The notes: generated by a model from the letters alone, not told the origin. A stretch of DNA of 64,000 nt from Mucilaginibacter sp. OK268 (GCF_900103125.1 NZ_FNJV01000009.1:124001-188000); one strand, 5' to 3'; positions 24,933 through 34,340 are shown, counted from the stretch's first letter. A program made the numbers and translations.

Positions 24933-25352
24933 ATGATGATACATATTACGCGCAAGGAACATTTTAATGCCGCTCACCGGATGTACCGTGAGGAATGGAG
25001 CGCTGAAAAAAACTTTGAGGTATTTGGCAAATGCGCCAACCCCAACTGGCATGGGCATAATTACAACCTGTTTGTAACCGTTAAAGGCGAAGTTACACAC
25101 GCTACAGGTTACCTGATAGATCTGAAAGAACTCAAAACCATCATTAACGATTACGTGATCGAAAAGCTCGACCATAAGAACATCAATAAGGATGTGCCTT
25201 TTATGGAAGGTAAAATGGCGTCGACAGAGTTATTGTGCATTGAGATATTTAACCAGCTTAAAGCGCCTATTGAAGCTTACGAGGGTGTTTTTTTACACTC
25301 GGTTAAATTGTATGAAACCGAAAACAACTCTGCCGAATACTTTGGCGGATAA
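24933..25352 (+). CDS. queD: 6-pyruvoyl-tetrahydropterin synthase / QueD-type enzyme
   Basis: QueD makes 6-carboxy-5,6,7,8-tetrahydropterin from dihydroneopterin triphosphate, an early queuosine and 7-deazaguanine step. HFNAAHR and WHGHNYNL supply the zinc His residues and GKCANPNW the catalytic Cys. The start is the ATG at 24933, giving 139 residues. It is nine bases upstream of folE, which makes its substrate, so the two form an operon. A pterin synthase (PTPS) role is the alternative. Confidence 0.92.
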   Translation: MMIHITRKEHFNAAHRMYREEWSAEKNFEVFGKCANPNWHGHNYNLFVTVKGEVTHATGYLIDLKELKTIINDYVIEKLDHKNINKDVPFMEGKMASTELLCIEIFNQLKAPIEAYEGVFLHSVKLYETENNSAEYFGG

Positions 25353-25361
25353 TTTGATAAG

Positions 25362-26009
25362 ATGAACAACGACCACATTCCACCAGTCCGCGATGACGAC
25401 GATGATGACGCGTATGGTTACACCAAGGTTGACAGGTATAATACCGAACTGATCACCAACCTATCAGCAAACTACCATGATGTTTTAAAACAAATTGGCG
25501 AAAACCCTGAGCGTGAGGGCTTGCTAAAAACCCCCGAGCGTATGGCCAAAGCCATGTTGTATTTGACGCACGGATACGATCTTGATGCTAAAGAGATCAT
25601 GAACTCGGCCATGTTTAAGGAAGAATACAGCCAGATGGTGATCGTAAAGGATATTGAAGTATACTCTATGTGCGAGCATCATATGCTGCCGTTTTTTGGC
25701 AAAGCGCATATCGCTTACATCCCTAACGGCTATGTGGTTGGCCTGAGCAAAATACCGCGTATTGTTGATGTTTTTGCCCGCCGCCTGCAGGTACAGGAAC
25801 GTTTAACCAATGAGATACGTGATTGTATACAGGAAACCCTGAATCCTATTGGTGTAGGGGTTGTTATTGAATGCCGTCATTTGTGCATGAGCATGCGCGG
25901 TGTACAAAAACAAAACTCGGTAACAACCACATCGGCATTTACCGGCGAGTTTTTAAAAGAGAAAACCCGTACAGAATTTTTAAATTTGATATCAGCTAAA
26001 CTGGGTTAA
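25362..26009 (+). CDS. folE: GTP cyclohydrolase I
   Basis: FolE converts GTP to 7,8-dihydroneopterin triphosphate for folate and queuosine synthesis. The 215-residue protein has the zinc Cys/His motif MCEHHMLPFFGKAHIAYIP, the catalytic block ECRHLCMSMRG and KIPRIVDVFARRLQVQERL. An acidic N-terminal extension (RDDDDDD) is present. It is directly downstream of queD. Confidence 0.97.
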   Translation: MNNDHIPPVRDDDDDDAYGYTKVDRYNTELITNLSANYHDVLKQIGENPEREGLLKTPERMAKAMLYLTHGYDLDAKEIMNSAMFKEEYSQMVIVKDIEVYSMCEHHMLPFFGKAHIAYIPNGYVVGLSKIPRIVDVFARRLQVQERLTNEIRDCIQETLNPIGVGVVIECRHLCMSMRGVQKQNSVTTTSAFTGEFLKEKTRTEFLNLISAKLG

Positions 26010-26115
26010 GCCCGCGGGCGAGAAGCAAGAGATAAGAATCAAGAACCAAGAGAAGATAAAAAAGGAGATCGATATAAGGTAAAATAAATCCGAAATCGAG
26101 CATCCGACATCCGAA
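26010..26115. repeat. Two iterated-word runs between folE and fabD
   Basis: The first run iterates AAGAATCAAGAACCAAGAG. The second iterates ATCCGAAATCGAGCATCCGA and ATCCGAAAT. The arms are not mirrored, unlike most other spacers of this kind in the window. Confidence 0.5.
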
Positions 26116-26122
26116 ATAAAAA

Positions 26123-27007
26123 ATGAAAGCATATATTTTTCCGGGGCAGGGCTCCCAGTTTCCAGGTATGGGTAAAGATCTGTATGAACAATCAGATAAG
26201 GCCCGTGAGTTATTTGAAAAAGCTAACGGGATATTGGGTTTCCGTATCACCGATGTAATGTTTGATGGCACAGCCGAAGACCTGGTGCAAACCAATGTTA
26301 CCCAGCCAGCCATTTTTTTACACTCGGTTATTTTAGCTGCCGTTTTGGGCGATGATTTTAAACCGGAAATGGTTGCGGGGCATTCGCTGGGTGAGTTTTC
26401 GGCACTAGTATCGGCAGGTGCATTATCATTTGAAGATGGTTTGCGTTTAGTAGCCGCACGTGCTAACGCCATGCAAAAAGCCTGTGAGCTACAGCCATCA
26501 ACTATGGCGGCCATTTTAGGTCTGGATGATTTTACGGTAGAGGACGTTTGCCAACGGGCAACCGCTGTAGTGGTGACTGCTAATTATAACTGTCCCGGAC
26601 AACTGGTTATTTCTGGTAGTATAGAAGGTATTGACGAAGCCTGCGAAAAGCTGCTGGCGGCCGGCGCTAAAAGAGCGCTGAAGCTTAAGGTAGGCGGCGC
26701 GTTCCATTCTCCCCTGATGGAATCGGCAAGGGTTGAGCTCGAAGCAGCCATTGTTGCTACCGAGATCAAAGAACCTGTTTGCCCGGTATACCAAAATATT
26801 GATGCCAAACCTTATACAGATACGGCATCTATCAAACAAAATTTAATAGCCCAGCTTACCGGTCCGGTGAGATGGACACAAACTGTAAAACATATGCTGG
26901 AAGATGGAGCAACATCATTTACCGAAGTAGGGCCGGGCAAAGTGCTGCAAGGACTGGTAAAAAAGGTAGATATGGCGGTGCCCACCAGTAGCGCGGTTTT
27001 ACAATAA
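26123..27007 (+). CDS. fabD: Malonyl-CoA:ACP transacylase
   Basis: FabD moves malonyl from CoA to ACP for fatty-acid elongation. The 294-residue protein has GQGSQFPGMG at the N terminus, the nucleophile Ser88 in GHSLGEFSA, QKACELQPSTMAAIL, and GGAFHSPLM with the catalytic His. It is far from the fabH cluster and appears to be a single gene, set between two word-repeat spacers. Confidence 0.97.
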   Translation: MKAYIFPGQGSQFPGMGKDLYEQSDKARELFEKANGILGFRITDVMFDGTAEDLVQTNVTQPAIFLHSVILAAVLGDDFKPEMVAGHSLGEFSALVSAGALSFEDGLRLVAARANAMQKACELQPSTMAAILGLDDFTVEDVCQRATAVVVTANYNCPGQLVISGSIEGIDEACEKLLAAGAKRALKLKVGGAFHSPLMESARVELEAAIVATEIKEPVCPVYQNIDAKPYTDTASIKQNLIAQLTGPVRWTQTVKHMLEDGATSFTEVGPGKVLQGLVKKVDMAVPTSSAVLQ

Positions 27008-27009
27008 AT

Positions 27010-27118
27010 CCAGTATCAAGTAGTTAGTATCAAGTATCAAGACTTTTTTACCAATTCTAAATCCGTATTTAAGAGGTCTTGATACTTGATACTAATTATT
27101 TGATACTAACTAAAACAT
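27010..27118. repeat. Mirrored 'AGTATCAAGTATCAAG' word repeat
   Basis: Words TAGTATCAAGTATCAAGAC on the left are mirrored by GTCTTGATACTTGATACTA and TTTGATACTAAC on the right. It fills the gap between fabD and the histidine kinase gene and would form a long hairpin in the RNA. Confidence 0.8.
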
Positions 27119-27127
27119 ACAGGAAAT

Positions 27128-30100
27128 TTGACTACCGCAGGAAAAATACGCTTGTTGCTTACCTTAATAGGCCTTAGTTTATTAATTACGGCCATTATTG
27201 TTCAAAAAGCGTATTCTCCTGTAAATAACCTGGTAAAAGCCGGTACCACGCTGGAAGAAAACCTGCATAAAAAAGAGGCTTATGTAAATGAGCTGATCAA
27301 CAATAAGCTAAGCTTCAGGTTGTTAAAATATCTGCCCGATAATGAGCAGGATGCCCTTAATGATATTAATGACATCACGGTTAATAATCGTATATTGTTT
27401 ATTACGCTGCAAAACAATAATCTACGGTTTTGGAGCGGGATAAGGGTTATTCCTGACAATTTGGGGGCTATAAAAGAAGGTTACTCTTTTACCAGGCAAC
27501 CCAATGGTTACTACGAAACAATAAGAAAAACCAAAGGCGACTTTTCCGTTATCTTTTTTATTCCGATAAAGCTCAACTACGCGTTTGAAAACCAGTATCT
27601 GCAAAACACGTTTGATAAGGACCTGGTTAAATATAACAACGTTGAAATAGCCGAGTTTGCAGACAATAACGTTTATGAGGTACACAGCAGCAATCACAGC
27701 TATTTATTCTCCATAAAGTTAAAGCCCAACAGCATTAATTACGCCTTTGTTTATTATGAACTGACTTTCTGGATATTAACTGTAATGGTGTTGTGCATTT
27801 TAATGCATAGGGTATGCAGTTATGTTGCTTTAAAAGGCCATGCGGTATTATCCATCGTACTATTAGCGGCGTTTATAGTATTGTTCAGATATATTAACCT
27901 GCACTTTAACCTGCCAGATTTTGCTTATACACTGTCGGTATTTAATCCCATATATTATGCCTCCAGCGTAGTATATCCCTCCCTGGGCGATTTTTGTATC
28001 AATATCCTCTGCATATGCTGGTTTGTTACCTTTATGTATCTGCAGCGGCGCAGGTTGTTTACAGTTGTGCCCGGTAAAACGGCTGGCTACTTTATTGTTA
28101 TAGCCAGTATATTGATGCTCATTGCCAGCTCAACCCTGCTGTTAAACTTATTTTATGGTTTGATCATCAATTCAAAAATAAGCTTCAATGTCAATAATGT
28201 ATTGAGCCTTTCGGGCTTTAGTTTGCTTGGCGTATTCATGCTGTGTTTCAGCTTCCTGGTATTTTATATTATTGATGAGATCATCCTTTCTATTTGTCTC
28301 AGACTATTAGTGCCTCGCTCACATCAGCTATTCCTGCTACTGCTGGGTGTGGTTATAACAACAATAGTTTTTGCCCTGTACCGGGAGTATACATCGTTTT
28401 ATCTTTTATGGTGCATCCTCGTTATTATCAGGGCTTATGGGCATTTATATCATAAGGGGCGGCTTAATGGCACAACGCTTCTGGGCATAATACTAATATG
28501 TGCCCTTATTTCGGCCATCAAGCTTAATCAGTTTGAAAACGTAAAGGAGCGGGAAACACGTAAAGCGCTTGTTCAAAAACTGGAGGTTCCGGATGATGCG
28601 ACTGCCGATTATATTTTCAAAAAAATAGAGGGGCAGATCATTGCCGATACAGCCATTATCGGATACTTCACCCCGAATGCTGTTCACAATAAAGATTTCC
28701 TGAAAACCCGTTTCCAGAAATTATATTTTGATGGCTATTTGTCGAAATACGAATTTAAAGTACATGAGTATAACGAGCAGGAGCAACCACTAACAGATGA
28801 TAATTATACGCTGAATGTATTTAAAGATCTGGTATTGTACAGTTCATTTAAGGTATCGGATTATTTCTACCGTGAAAATGAATCGTTCGGGTTTCAGAAC
28901 TACTTTGCCATTTTACCTGTTAATCATGGCGGCAAACAATTGGGTACCCTGGTCATTGAATTAAAATCAAAGCCATTGCAACCATCAGGTACCTTTCCGG
29001 AGCTGCTGGTTGATGGGCACATCAAGCCTGAAGATGAATTTAAAGATTACTCCTACGCGTTTTATATCGACAATAAACTCCTGAGCCAAAAGGGTAATTA
29101 TGTTTATACCCTTAATAATACCGAATTTCAAGGGGTTATTAAAAAGTACATCATCAAAACCACACGTAGTACTAACGCTGAGTGGTATGATAGCTTTACT
29201 ACTTACAGCCATTTAATATATAAGCCCAGTAACCGTAATTTGATAGTGGTGAGTAAAGAAGAGAACCCCCTGTATAACGGGATCACCTCGGTTACCTTCT
29301 TTTTTGTGGTACTATTAATTTTTAGCTCGGTTATTTTAACCATCCGCTGGTTACGGATGCGTGTTAAAATATGGAGCATCAACGATCATGATTTAAAATG
29401 GGGCTTCAAAATAAATTTCGACAGGATACTATATCGAACGCGTATCCAATTTTCGATGGTATTTGCCGTAATGATCACCCTCCTGATGGTGGGCTTTATC
29501 ACATTTGTATCCATCAGCACCCAATACCACACCCAGCAGGATAAAATGATCCGCGATAAGATAACCCGTATAGTTACAGCTTTTGAAAGTGGCCAGTTCA
29601 ATAAATATATATACAATGTTAATGAAGAAAGCCAGGTGAGTTTTAACGAGCTGGCCAATAATTATTCAACCGACCTTACTTTATTTGATACCAACGGGGT
29701 ACCGCTGGTAACTACCCAGCCCAAAATTTATGAGTATGGCTTAACAGCCAAAAGGATGAATGCCAAAGCTTTTATTTACCTGAGCAGGCTTCAAAAATCG
29801 GAGTTTGTGAATGAGGAAAAAATAGGCGGATTGAGTTATAAAGCAGCTTATGCACCCATCATCAGTTCAAATAAAACGATAGCGTATATCCAGCTGCCTT
29901 ATTTTTCGAACGAGGCAGATTACCGGGAGCGTATCAGCGCTCTGTTAAATGTGATGATCAATGTGTACGCGGTGGTGTTTTTGGCTATCGGGTTGTTCGC
30001 GGTTATTATTGCCCGGCAAATTACAGCGCCCCTAAACTTTATACAGGAAAGCTTAAGTAAAACCATATACGGTAAAAAGAATGAACACATTAAATGGGCG

Positions 30101-30859
30101 CGTAATGACGAGATCGGTGCGTTGATATCTGAGTATAATAAAATGATATCAGCACTGGAGAACAGCGCGCACCGTCTGGCCCAGTCCGAGCGGGAAAGTG
30201 CCTGGCGCGAAATGGCCAAACAGGTAGCCCATGAAATTAAAAATCCGCTAACCCCGTTAAAACTGGGCTTACAGCTGTTGGATAAATCATGGAAAGATAA
30301 AGATCCTAAATTTGATCAGAAGTTTGAGCGTTTTAGCAGGTCGTTTGTGGAACAGATCGAAAGTCTTTCGTCTATCGCGTCGGAGTTTTCGGCCTTTGCC
30401 AAAATGCCGGATACCCGTATTGAGCAGATCAATATTTTTGACATGCTGGGCCAGGCCGTCACCATTTTTAAGCAGATGGATAATATCCTTATTGCCTATC
30501 AGCCGCCCGAAACGCCATTTATGATCAATGCCGACCGTGACCAGCTACTGCGTTGTTTTAATAACCTGCTCAAAAATGCCATTGAAGCAACCCCGCCAGA
30601 CAGGCAGGGGGTTATCGACATCAATTATCTGATAACCAGTAAAAACGTACTGCTCACGATCAAGGATAATGGTAACGGGATCCCCGAGAATATGCGCGAA
30701 AAAATATTTGAGCCCAATTTTACCACCAAAAGCTCGGGCACCGGTTTGGGACTGGCATTTGTTAAAAACTCCATCGAAAATGCCAATGGCAAAATCTGGT
30801 TCGAAACAACTATCGGCAGTGGTACCTCTTTTTACTTGAGCTTTCCGGCCGCTGTTTAA
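27128..30859 (+). CDS. Large NtrY-like sensor histidine kinase
   Basis: This 1243-residue membrane kinase has a TTG start at 27128 preceded by AGGAAA. An N-terminal membrane helix and periplasmic-like region (about 1-215) is followed by a block of about seven hydrophobic segments (about 215-475). A second extracytoplasmic domain (about 480-745) follows, then helices, a third sensor domain (about 800-925), a helix with HAMP (about 935-1000), and HisKA with VAHEIKNPLTP carrying phospho-acceptor His1035. The C-terminal HATPase has NNLLKNAIEATP, DNGNGIPENM and GTGLGLAFV. No receiver domain or response regulator is adjacent, so it is an orphan. Such kinases may sense envelope or nitrogen signals; the signal is unknown. 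Confidence 0.9.
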   Translation: MTTAGKIRLLLTLIGLSLLITAIIVQKAYSPVNNLVKAGTTLEENLHKKEAYVNELINNKLSFRLLKYLPDNEQDALNDINDITVNNRILFITLQNNNLRFWSGIRVIPDNLGAIKEGYSFTRQPNGYYETIRKTKGDFSVIFFIPIKLNYAFENQYLQNTFDKDLVKYNNVEIAEFADNNVYEVHSSNHSYLFSIKLKPNSINYAFVYYELTFWILTVMVLCILMHRVCSYVALKGHAVLSIVLLAAFIVLFRYINLHFNLPDFAYTLSVFNPIYYASSVVYPSLGDFCINILCICWFVTFMYLQRRRLFTVVPGKTAGYFIVIASILMLIASSTLLLNLFYGLIINSKISFNVNNVLSLSGFSLLGVFMLCFSFLVFYIIDEIILSICLRLLVPRSHQLFLLLLGVVITTIVFALYREYTSFYLLWCILVIIRAYGHLYHKGRLNGTTLLGIILICALISAIKLNQFENVKERETRKALVQKLEVPDDATADYIFKKIEGQIIADTAIIGYFTPNAVHNKDFLKTRFQKLYFDGYLSKYEFKVHEYNEQEQPLTDDNYTLNVFKDLVLYSSFKVSDYFYRENESFGFQNYFAILPVNHGGKQLGTLVIELKSKPLQPSGTFPELLVDGHIKPEDEFKDYSYAFYIDNKLLSQKGNYVYTLNNTEFQGVIKKYIIKTTRSTNAEWYDSFTTYSHLIYKPSNRNLIVVSKEENPLYNGITSVTFFFVVLLIFSSVILTIRWLRMRVKIWSINDHDLKWGFKINFDRILYRTRIQFSMVFAVMITLLMVGFITFVSISTQYHTQQDKMIRDKITRIVTAFESGQFNKYIYNVNEESQVSFNELANNYSTDLTLFDTNGVPLVTTQPKIYEYGLTAKRMNAKAFIYLSRLQKSEFVNEEKIGGLSYKAAYAPIISSNKTIAYIQLPYFSNEADYRERISALLNVMINVYAVVFLAIGLFAVIIARQITAPLNFIQESLSKTIYGKKNEHIKWARNDEIGALISEYNKMISALENSAHRLAQSERESAWREMAKQVAHEIKNPLTPLKLGLQLLDKSWKDKDPKFDQKFERFSRSFVEQIESLSSIASEFSAFAKMPDTRIEQINIFDMLGQAVTIFKQMDNILIAYQPPETPFMINADRDQLLRCFNNLLKNAIEATPPDRQGVIDINYLITSKNVLLTIKDNGNGIPENMREKIFEPNFTTKSSGTGLGLAFVKNSIENANGKIWFETTIGSGTSFYLSFPAAV

Positions 30860-30865
30860 GTGAGA

Positions 30866-31001
30866 AGTAAATAACGAATATTGAATGTTGAATTTCGAAC
30901 ATCGAAGTGTGGTGACGCAAGAAATTCGGGAATTTAAACTTCCTTTATTTTAGTACTTCATCATTCTAAATTCAATATTCAGTGTTCGATATTAAAATAT
31001 T
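30866..31001. repeat. Mirrored 'GAATATTGAATTTCGAACA' word repeat
   Basis: GAATATTGAATGTTGAATTT and CGAACATCGAAGT on the left are mirrored by ACTTCATCATTCTAAATTCA and ATATTCAGTGTTCGATATT on the right. It lies between the convergent kinase and DinB genes and could end transcription from both sides. Confidence 0.7.
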
Positions 31002-31007
31002 TAGCCT

Positions 31008-31553
31008 TTAACCTTTTACCTCTTCCTTCTTGAATTTTTTCACTGTTTCGGTAACATGGGCCAGGTGGTGATTGCTGTGCCAGGCGTAAAGTCCAAGTCC
31101 CCTGATGAGCGAAACGGTATCGCCCGAAGCCGGGTGAACAAAGGTGCGCGACCATTCATTTTCTGTAAAACTTTCAAACAGGGCAACAAAATGCTGGTGT
31201 ATACCTTCAAGAATTTTTAAGGATGGCTCAACCGGCAGACGATAATCTGGCAGCAGGGCCCAGTCGGCCTCTTCGTATGGTTTTATCACCGGGTTGTGTT
31301 CGGTTAAAGCCAGCTTAAAGCGGGTAATGGAGTTCATGTGGCTATCGGCCAAATGGTGTATCACTTGTCGTAATGTCCAGCCCCCAGTGCGGTAAGGCGT
31401 ATCCAGTTCCTGGTAGTTTAGGCCGGCAATAGCATGTCTTAATTTACCGGGCAGGGTCCTGATATCGTCTATCCATTCGCGGATATCTTCGTTGGTATAT
31501 GACGCCGGCGGCGTAAATTTCCCTATCGGGAATTTCATTTGTTCATCTGTCAT
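31008..31553 (-). CDS. DinB/YfiT-family metal-dependent protein
   Basis: This 181-residue four-helix DinB-fold protein is of the YfiT (bacillithiol S-transferase-like) group. GGWTLRQVIHHLADSHMNS provides the first metal His and LYAWHSNHHLAHV the other two. FPIGKFTPP near the start is typical of this subgroup. It may use a thiol cofactor to detoxify electrophiles; the partner thiol cannot be told from the sequence. Confidence 0.88.
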   Translation of the reverse strand: MTDEQMKFPIGKFTPPASYTNEDIREWIDDIRTLPGKLRHAIAGLNYQELDTPYRTGGWTLRQVIHHLADSHMNSITRFKLALTEHNPVIKPYEEADWALLPDYRLPVEPSLKILEGIHQHFVALFESFTENEWSRTFVHPASGDTVSLIRGLGLYAWHSNHHLAHVTETVKKFKKEEVKG

Positions 31554-31642
31554 GGGCTGTAAAAAAAATTAATTTAGGTATAATTTAAAACTACCGCAAG
31601 CTTTTGCCCTAATTTAGCGTTTTGTACCTATTTAATAAACCG

Positions 31643-33469
31643 ATGGTTAAAAAGATATTGTTAGTAGTCCTGCTTTTAAATACCTCATTTTTATATGCAC
31701 AAACCATCAAAACCGATATACTGGTGATAGGCGGCGGAGCTGCCGGAACCGCGGCAGCTATACAGGGTGCGCGCAGCAAGCTGAAAACCATACTGGTTGA
31801 GCCCGGTCCCTGGCTGGGTGGCAGTATGACCGCCGTGGGTATGTGCGTAGTGGAAGGCAACAGGAATTTACCAACAGGTATCTGGGGCGAATTCCGTAGG
31901 CATGTGCGCGATTTTTACAAAAGCAGACTGGGTTATGATACCACCTATAATGCCACCCTGCGTTTTGAACCCTACACCGGTGCGGCCATCCTCAAAAAAA
32001 TGACCGATACCGTTAAAAATCTCACCGTAAAATTGAACACCCCATTTACCGCCATTGAAAAAGATGGTACAGGCTGGCAGATGAGCATTACCGAAAATAA
32101 CAGAACCACCACCATAAAAGCCAAAGTAGTGATTGATGCTACCGAAACTGGCGATGTGGCAGCTAAAGCAGGTGAGGTACTCATATCGGGTTTTGACAGT
32201 TCGCAGGATACCGGCGAAAGTTTAGCCCCGGCCACAGCTTTGCCCCGTATACAGGATATTACCTGGATAGCCATTGTGAAAGACTTTGGGAAAACTGCCG
32301 ATAAAACTATGGCCAAACCACAAGGTTATGATGCTGCGGAGTACGGCTGTTTAAAAGGAAAAAATATCAGCAAAATGCTGGCTGAAGCCAGATTGCCTAA
32401 CGATAAATACATGATCAAATGGGCAGGATGTGGTAATCAATACCCCACCACTGCCGATGACCTGAAACCGGCCAACCGCGATGCTTTTTATGCTAAAGCA
32501 CGTTTACATACGCTGGGCTTGATATATTACCTGCAAACAGAACTGGGATTTAAAAACCTTGGGCTGGATGATGAATACCCAACGCCCGATCACCTGCCTT
32601 ACCTTCCCTACATCAGGGAGGCCGGCCGCGCCAAAGGATTGGTTCGTATGACACTGGATGACCTTTATCAACCTTATGATCGCCCGGTAAAACTGTACCG
32701 TACCGCCATAGCAGTGGGCGATGCCTCACCGGGGCAACATTATGGAGAGGGTACCGCACCAAAAACAAACTATCCGCCATTTATGGCTTACAGCATCCCG
32801 CTAGGTTCTATCGTGCTTAAAGATCTTGATAATTTACTGGTTACAGAAAAAGCGCTGTCGGTATCACATTTGGTAAATGCCAGCAGTATGTATCCTTCTG
32901 TTCAAATGTCCGTGGGGCAGGGTGCGGGGGCAACGGCCGCTTTTTGCGCTTTCTTTAAAACAACCACCAAAAAACTAAATGTGCGGATAATACAAGGCGA
33001 ATTGCTTGATTTTAAAGCCTGGCTATTGCCTTTTTCAGATATCAAGCCAAACGACCCTTATTTGAGGTCGATGCAGCAAATTGGAGCTACGGGTTTACTT
33101 AAAGGGATTCAAAAGGTAAACGGCAACAGTGCGCAGCTACTGTTTATGCCCGATTCTGTAGTAAGCACCGCCGAAGTAGAGCCTTTTTTTAAGGAGATAT
33201 ATGCCCGTGCTTTTTTATGGTTTAATAAAGAAAAACCAGGTGAAAAGTTTACACAGGGTAACCTGCTGTCGTTCATTAGCGAGATCACTTTGACGGAGCC
33301 TAAAACCTTGCAGATAAGCCTGCAAAAAGCCTGGAAAACGCAGTATAAATTCAGCTCTGATTTTGACCTGAACCGACCGGTAACCCGTCGGGAATTTGCT
33401 GTTTTGGCCAATAAGTTTTTAAACCCCTTTGCCCGTACGGTTGATCTTTCCGGGCGAATGGTGAATTAG
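31643..33469 (+). CDS. Secreted FAD-dependent oxidoreductase
   Basis: This 608-residue flavoprotein starts with a signal peptide (MVKKILLVVLLL...YAQ). ILVIGGGAAGTAAAIQGA is the Rossmann FAD motif and VVIDATETGDVAAKAG a second conserved block of FAD-dependent oxidoreductases found in Bacteroidota. GMCVVEGN and REAGRAKG follow. The C-terminal SPGQHYGEGTAP-type region and QMSVGQGAGATAA complete the core. The ATG at 31643 is preferred to the TTG at 31622 because it begins the signal peptide. The substrate is unknown; glycan-processing roles are common for the family. Confidence 0.82.
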   Translation: MVKKILLVVLLLNTSFLYAQTIKTDILVIGGGAAGTAAAIQGARSKLKTILVEPGPWLGGSMTAVGMCVVEGNRNLPTGIWGEFRRHVRDFYKSRLGYDTTYNATLRFEPYTGAAILKKMTDTVKNLTVKLNTPFTAIEKDGTGWQMSITENNRTTTIKAKVVIDATETGDVAAKAGEVLISGFDSSQDTGESLAPATALPRIQDITWIAIVKDFGKTADKTMAKPQGYDAAEYGCLKGKNISKMLAEARLPNDKYMIKWAGCGNQYPTTADDLKPANRDAFYAKARLHTLGLIYYLQTELGFKNLGLDDEYPTPDHLPYLPYIREAGRAKGLVRMTLDDLYQPYDRPVKLYRTAIAVGDASPGQHYGEGTAPKTNYPPFMAYSIPLGSIVLKDLDNLLVTEKALSVSHLVNASSMYPSVQMSVGQGAGATAAFCAFFKTTTKKLNVRIIQGELLDFKAWLLPFSDIKPNDPYLRSMQQIGATGLLKGIQKVNGNSAQLLFMPDSVVSTAEVEPFFKEIYARAFLWFNKEKPGEKFTQGNLLSFISEITLTEPKTLQISLQKAWKTQYKFSSDFDLNRPVTRREFAVLANKFLNPFARTVDLSGRMVN

Positions 33470-33530
33470 TATGGCATTGTATTTTTGTCCCCTCCGGGTC
33501 TCCTGAAAGTAGTCTATAATGTTAAAAAAG

Positions 33531-33610
33531 GCCTGTCACCCTGAGCTCCGTCGAAGGGTAGAGCGCAGAGGCCTGCCCACCATGCTTCGACGGAGCTCAG
33601 CATGACAGCC
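33531..33610. repeat. Dispersed palindromic repeat family A, copy 3 (inverted)
   Basis: It reads as the reverse complement of copy 1 at 12020-12099, including the GTAGAGCGCAGAGGCC and CCACCATGCTTCGACGG interior. It lies between convergent genes. Together with the 104-bp element it fills the 352-base gap at 33470-33821. Confidence 0.9.
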
Positions 33611-33663
33611 TTTCAGTGATGGGCTATTACGCTGAACAGGCAGGCCATTTTGTTATAAAAGTG

Positions 33664-33767
33664 GGTTTACATGGTTTACATATTTTATGGTTGACATTGT
33701 TATATTTAATTGATAATCAAATAATTATGTGTTATTTATCACCATATAGTGGATTTATATGTAAACC
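33664..33767. repeat. 104-bp paired-arm element, copy 2
   Basis: GGTTTACA occurs at 33664-33671 and 33673-33680, TGTAAACC at 33760-33767, and TGATAATCAAATAATTAT at 33711-33728. The total length (104 bp) and the offset of the central block (47 bases) are exactly those of copy 1 at 705-808. Confidence 0.7.
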
Positions 33768-33821
33768 CACTATATGGCAAATTATTCCATTTCATTAAAT
33801 AAGGTTTTAGGAAGCGTTAAA

Positions 33822-34340
33822 TCATTCGGGTTTCAAAATGGCGTATAGGTGCTTATCCATCACTTCGCCTTTTTTGATCAGCGCGTTGCGCATAATACCC
33901 TCTTTAATATAACCTGCCTTTTCCAGCACCCGCATAGATGCGGTATTTTTGCTGAACACACCGGCCTGTATACGGATGATGCCCAGGTTTTCAAAGGCAT
34001 AACTGGTAAGCAACTGTACCGCTTCTGTGATGATGCCGCGGCCCCAATAAGGTTCGGCAAGCCAGTAACCTATTTCGGCCTCCTTGTGGTTGGCATCAAC
34101 CTTTAAATCTACGGCAATACCGCCGCAAACCTGGCCGTCAATAGCTATCGCGAAATTAGTCTGGCGCTCTTGTTTCTTCATAAAGGCCACCCAGATAAAA
34201 GCATCATTCAGGGTATAAGGGTAGGGAAAGCGATCCAGTAAAAAAGCGGATACATTGGGGTTATCCGCATGTTTTTGCAATGATGCTTCATCACCATCAA
34301 ACCATCCCCTTAAAGTAAATGCCGAACCCTGTATTTCCAT
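33822..34340 (-). CDS. GNAT-family N-acetyltransferase (RimJ/RimL type)
   Basis: This 172-residue protein has the GNAT acetyl-CoA fold: FTLRGWFDGDEASLQKHADN at the start, EIGYWLAEPYWGRGIITEAV as the pyrophosphate-binding motif A, and NTASMRVLEKAGYIKEGIMR as motif B. This is the RimJ/RimL pattern of acetyltransferases acting on protein N termini or small amines. The acceptor is unknown. It converges with the flavoprotein gene across two repeat elements. Confidence 0.9.
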   Translation of the reverse strand: MEIQGSAFTLRGWFDGDEASLQKHADNPNVSAFLLDRFPYPYTLNDAFIWVAFMKKQERQTNFAIAIDGQVCGGIAVDLKVDANHKEAEIGYWLAEPYWGRGIITEAVQLLTSYAFENLGIIRIQAGVFSKNTASMRVLEKAGYIKEGIMRNALIKKGEVMDKHLYAILKPE

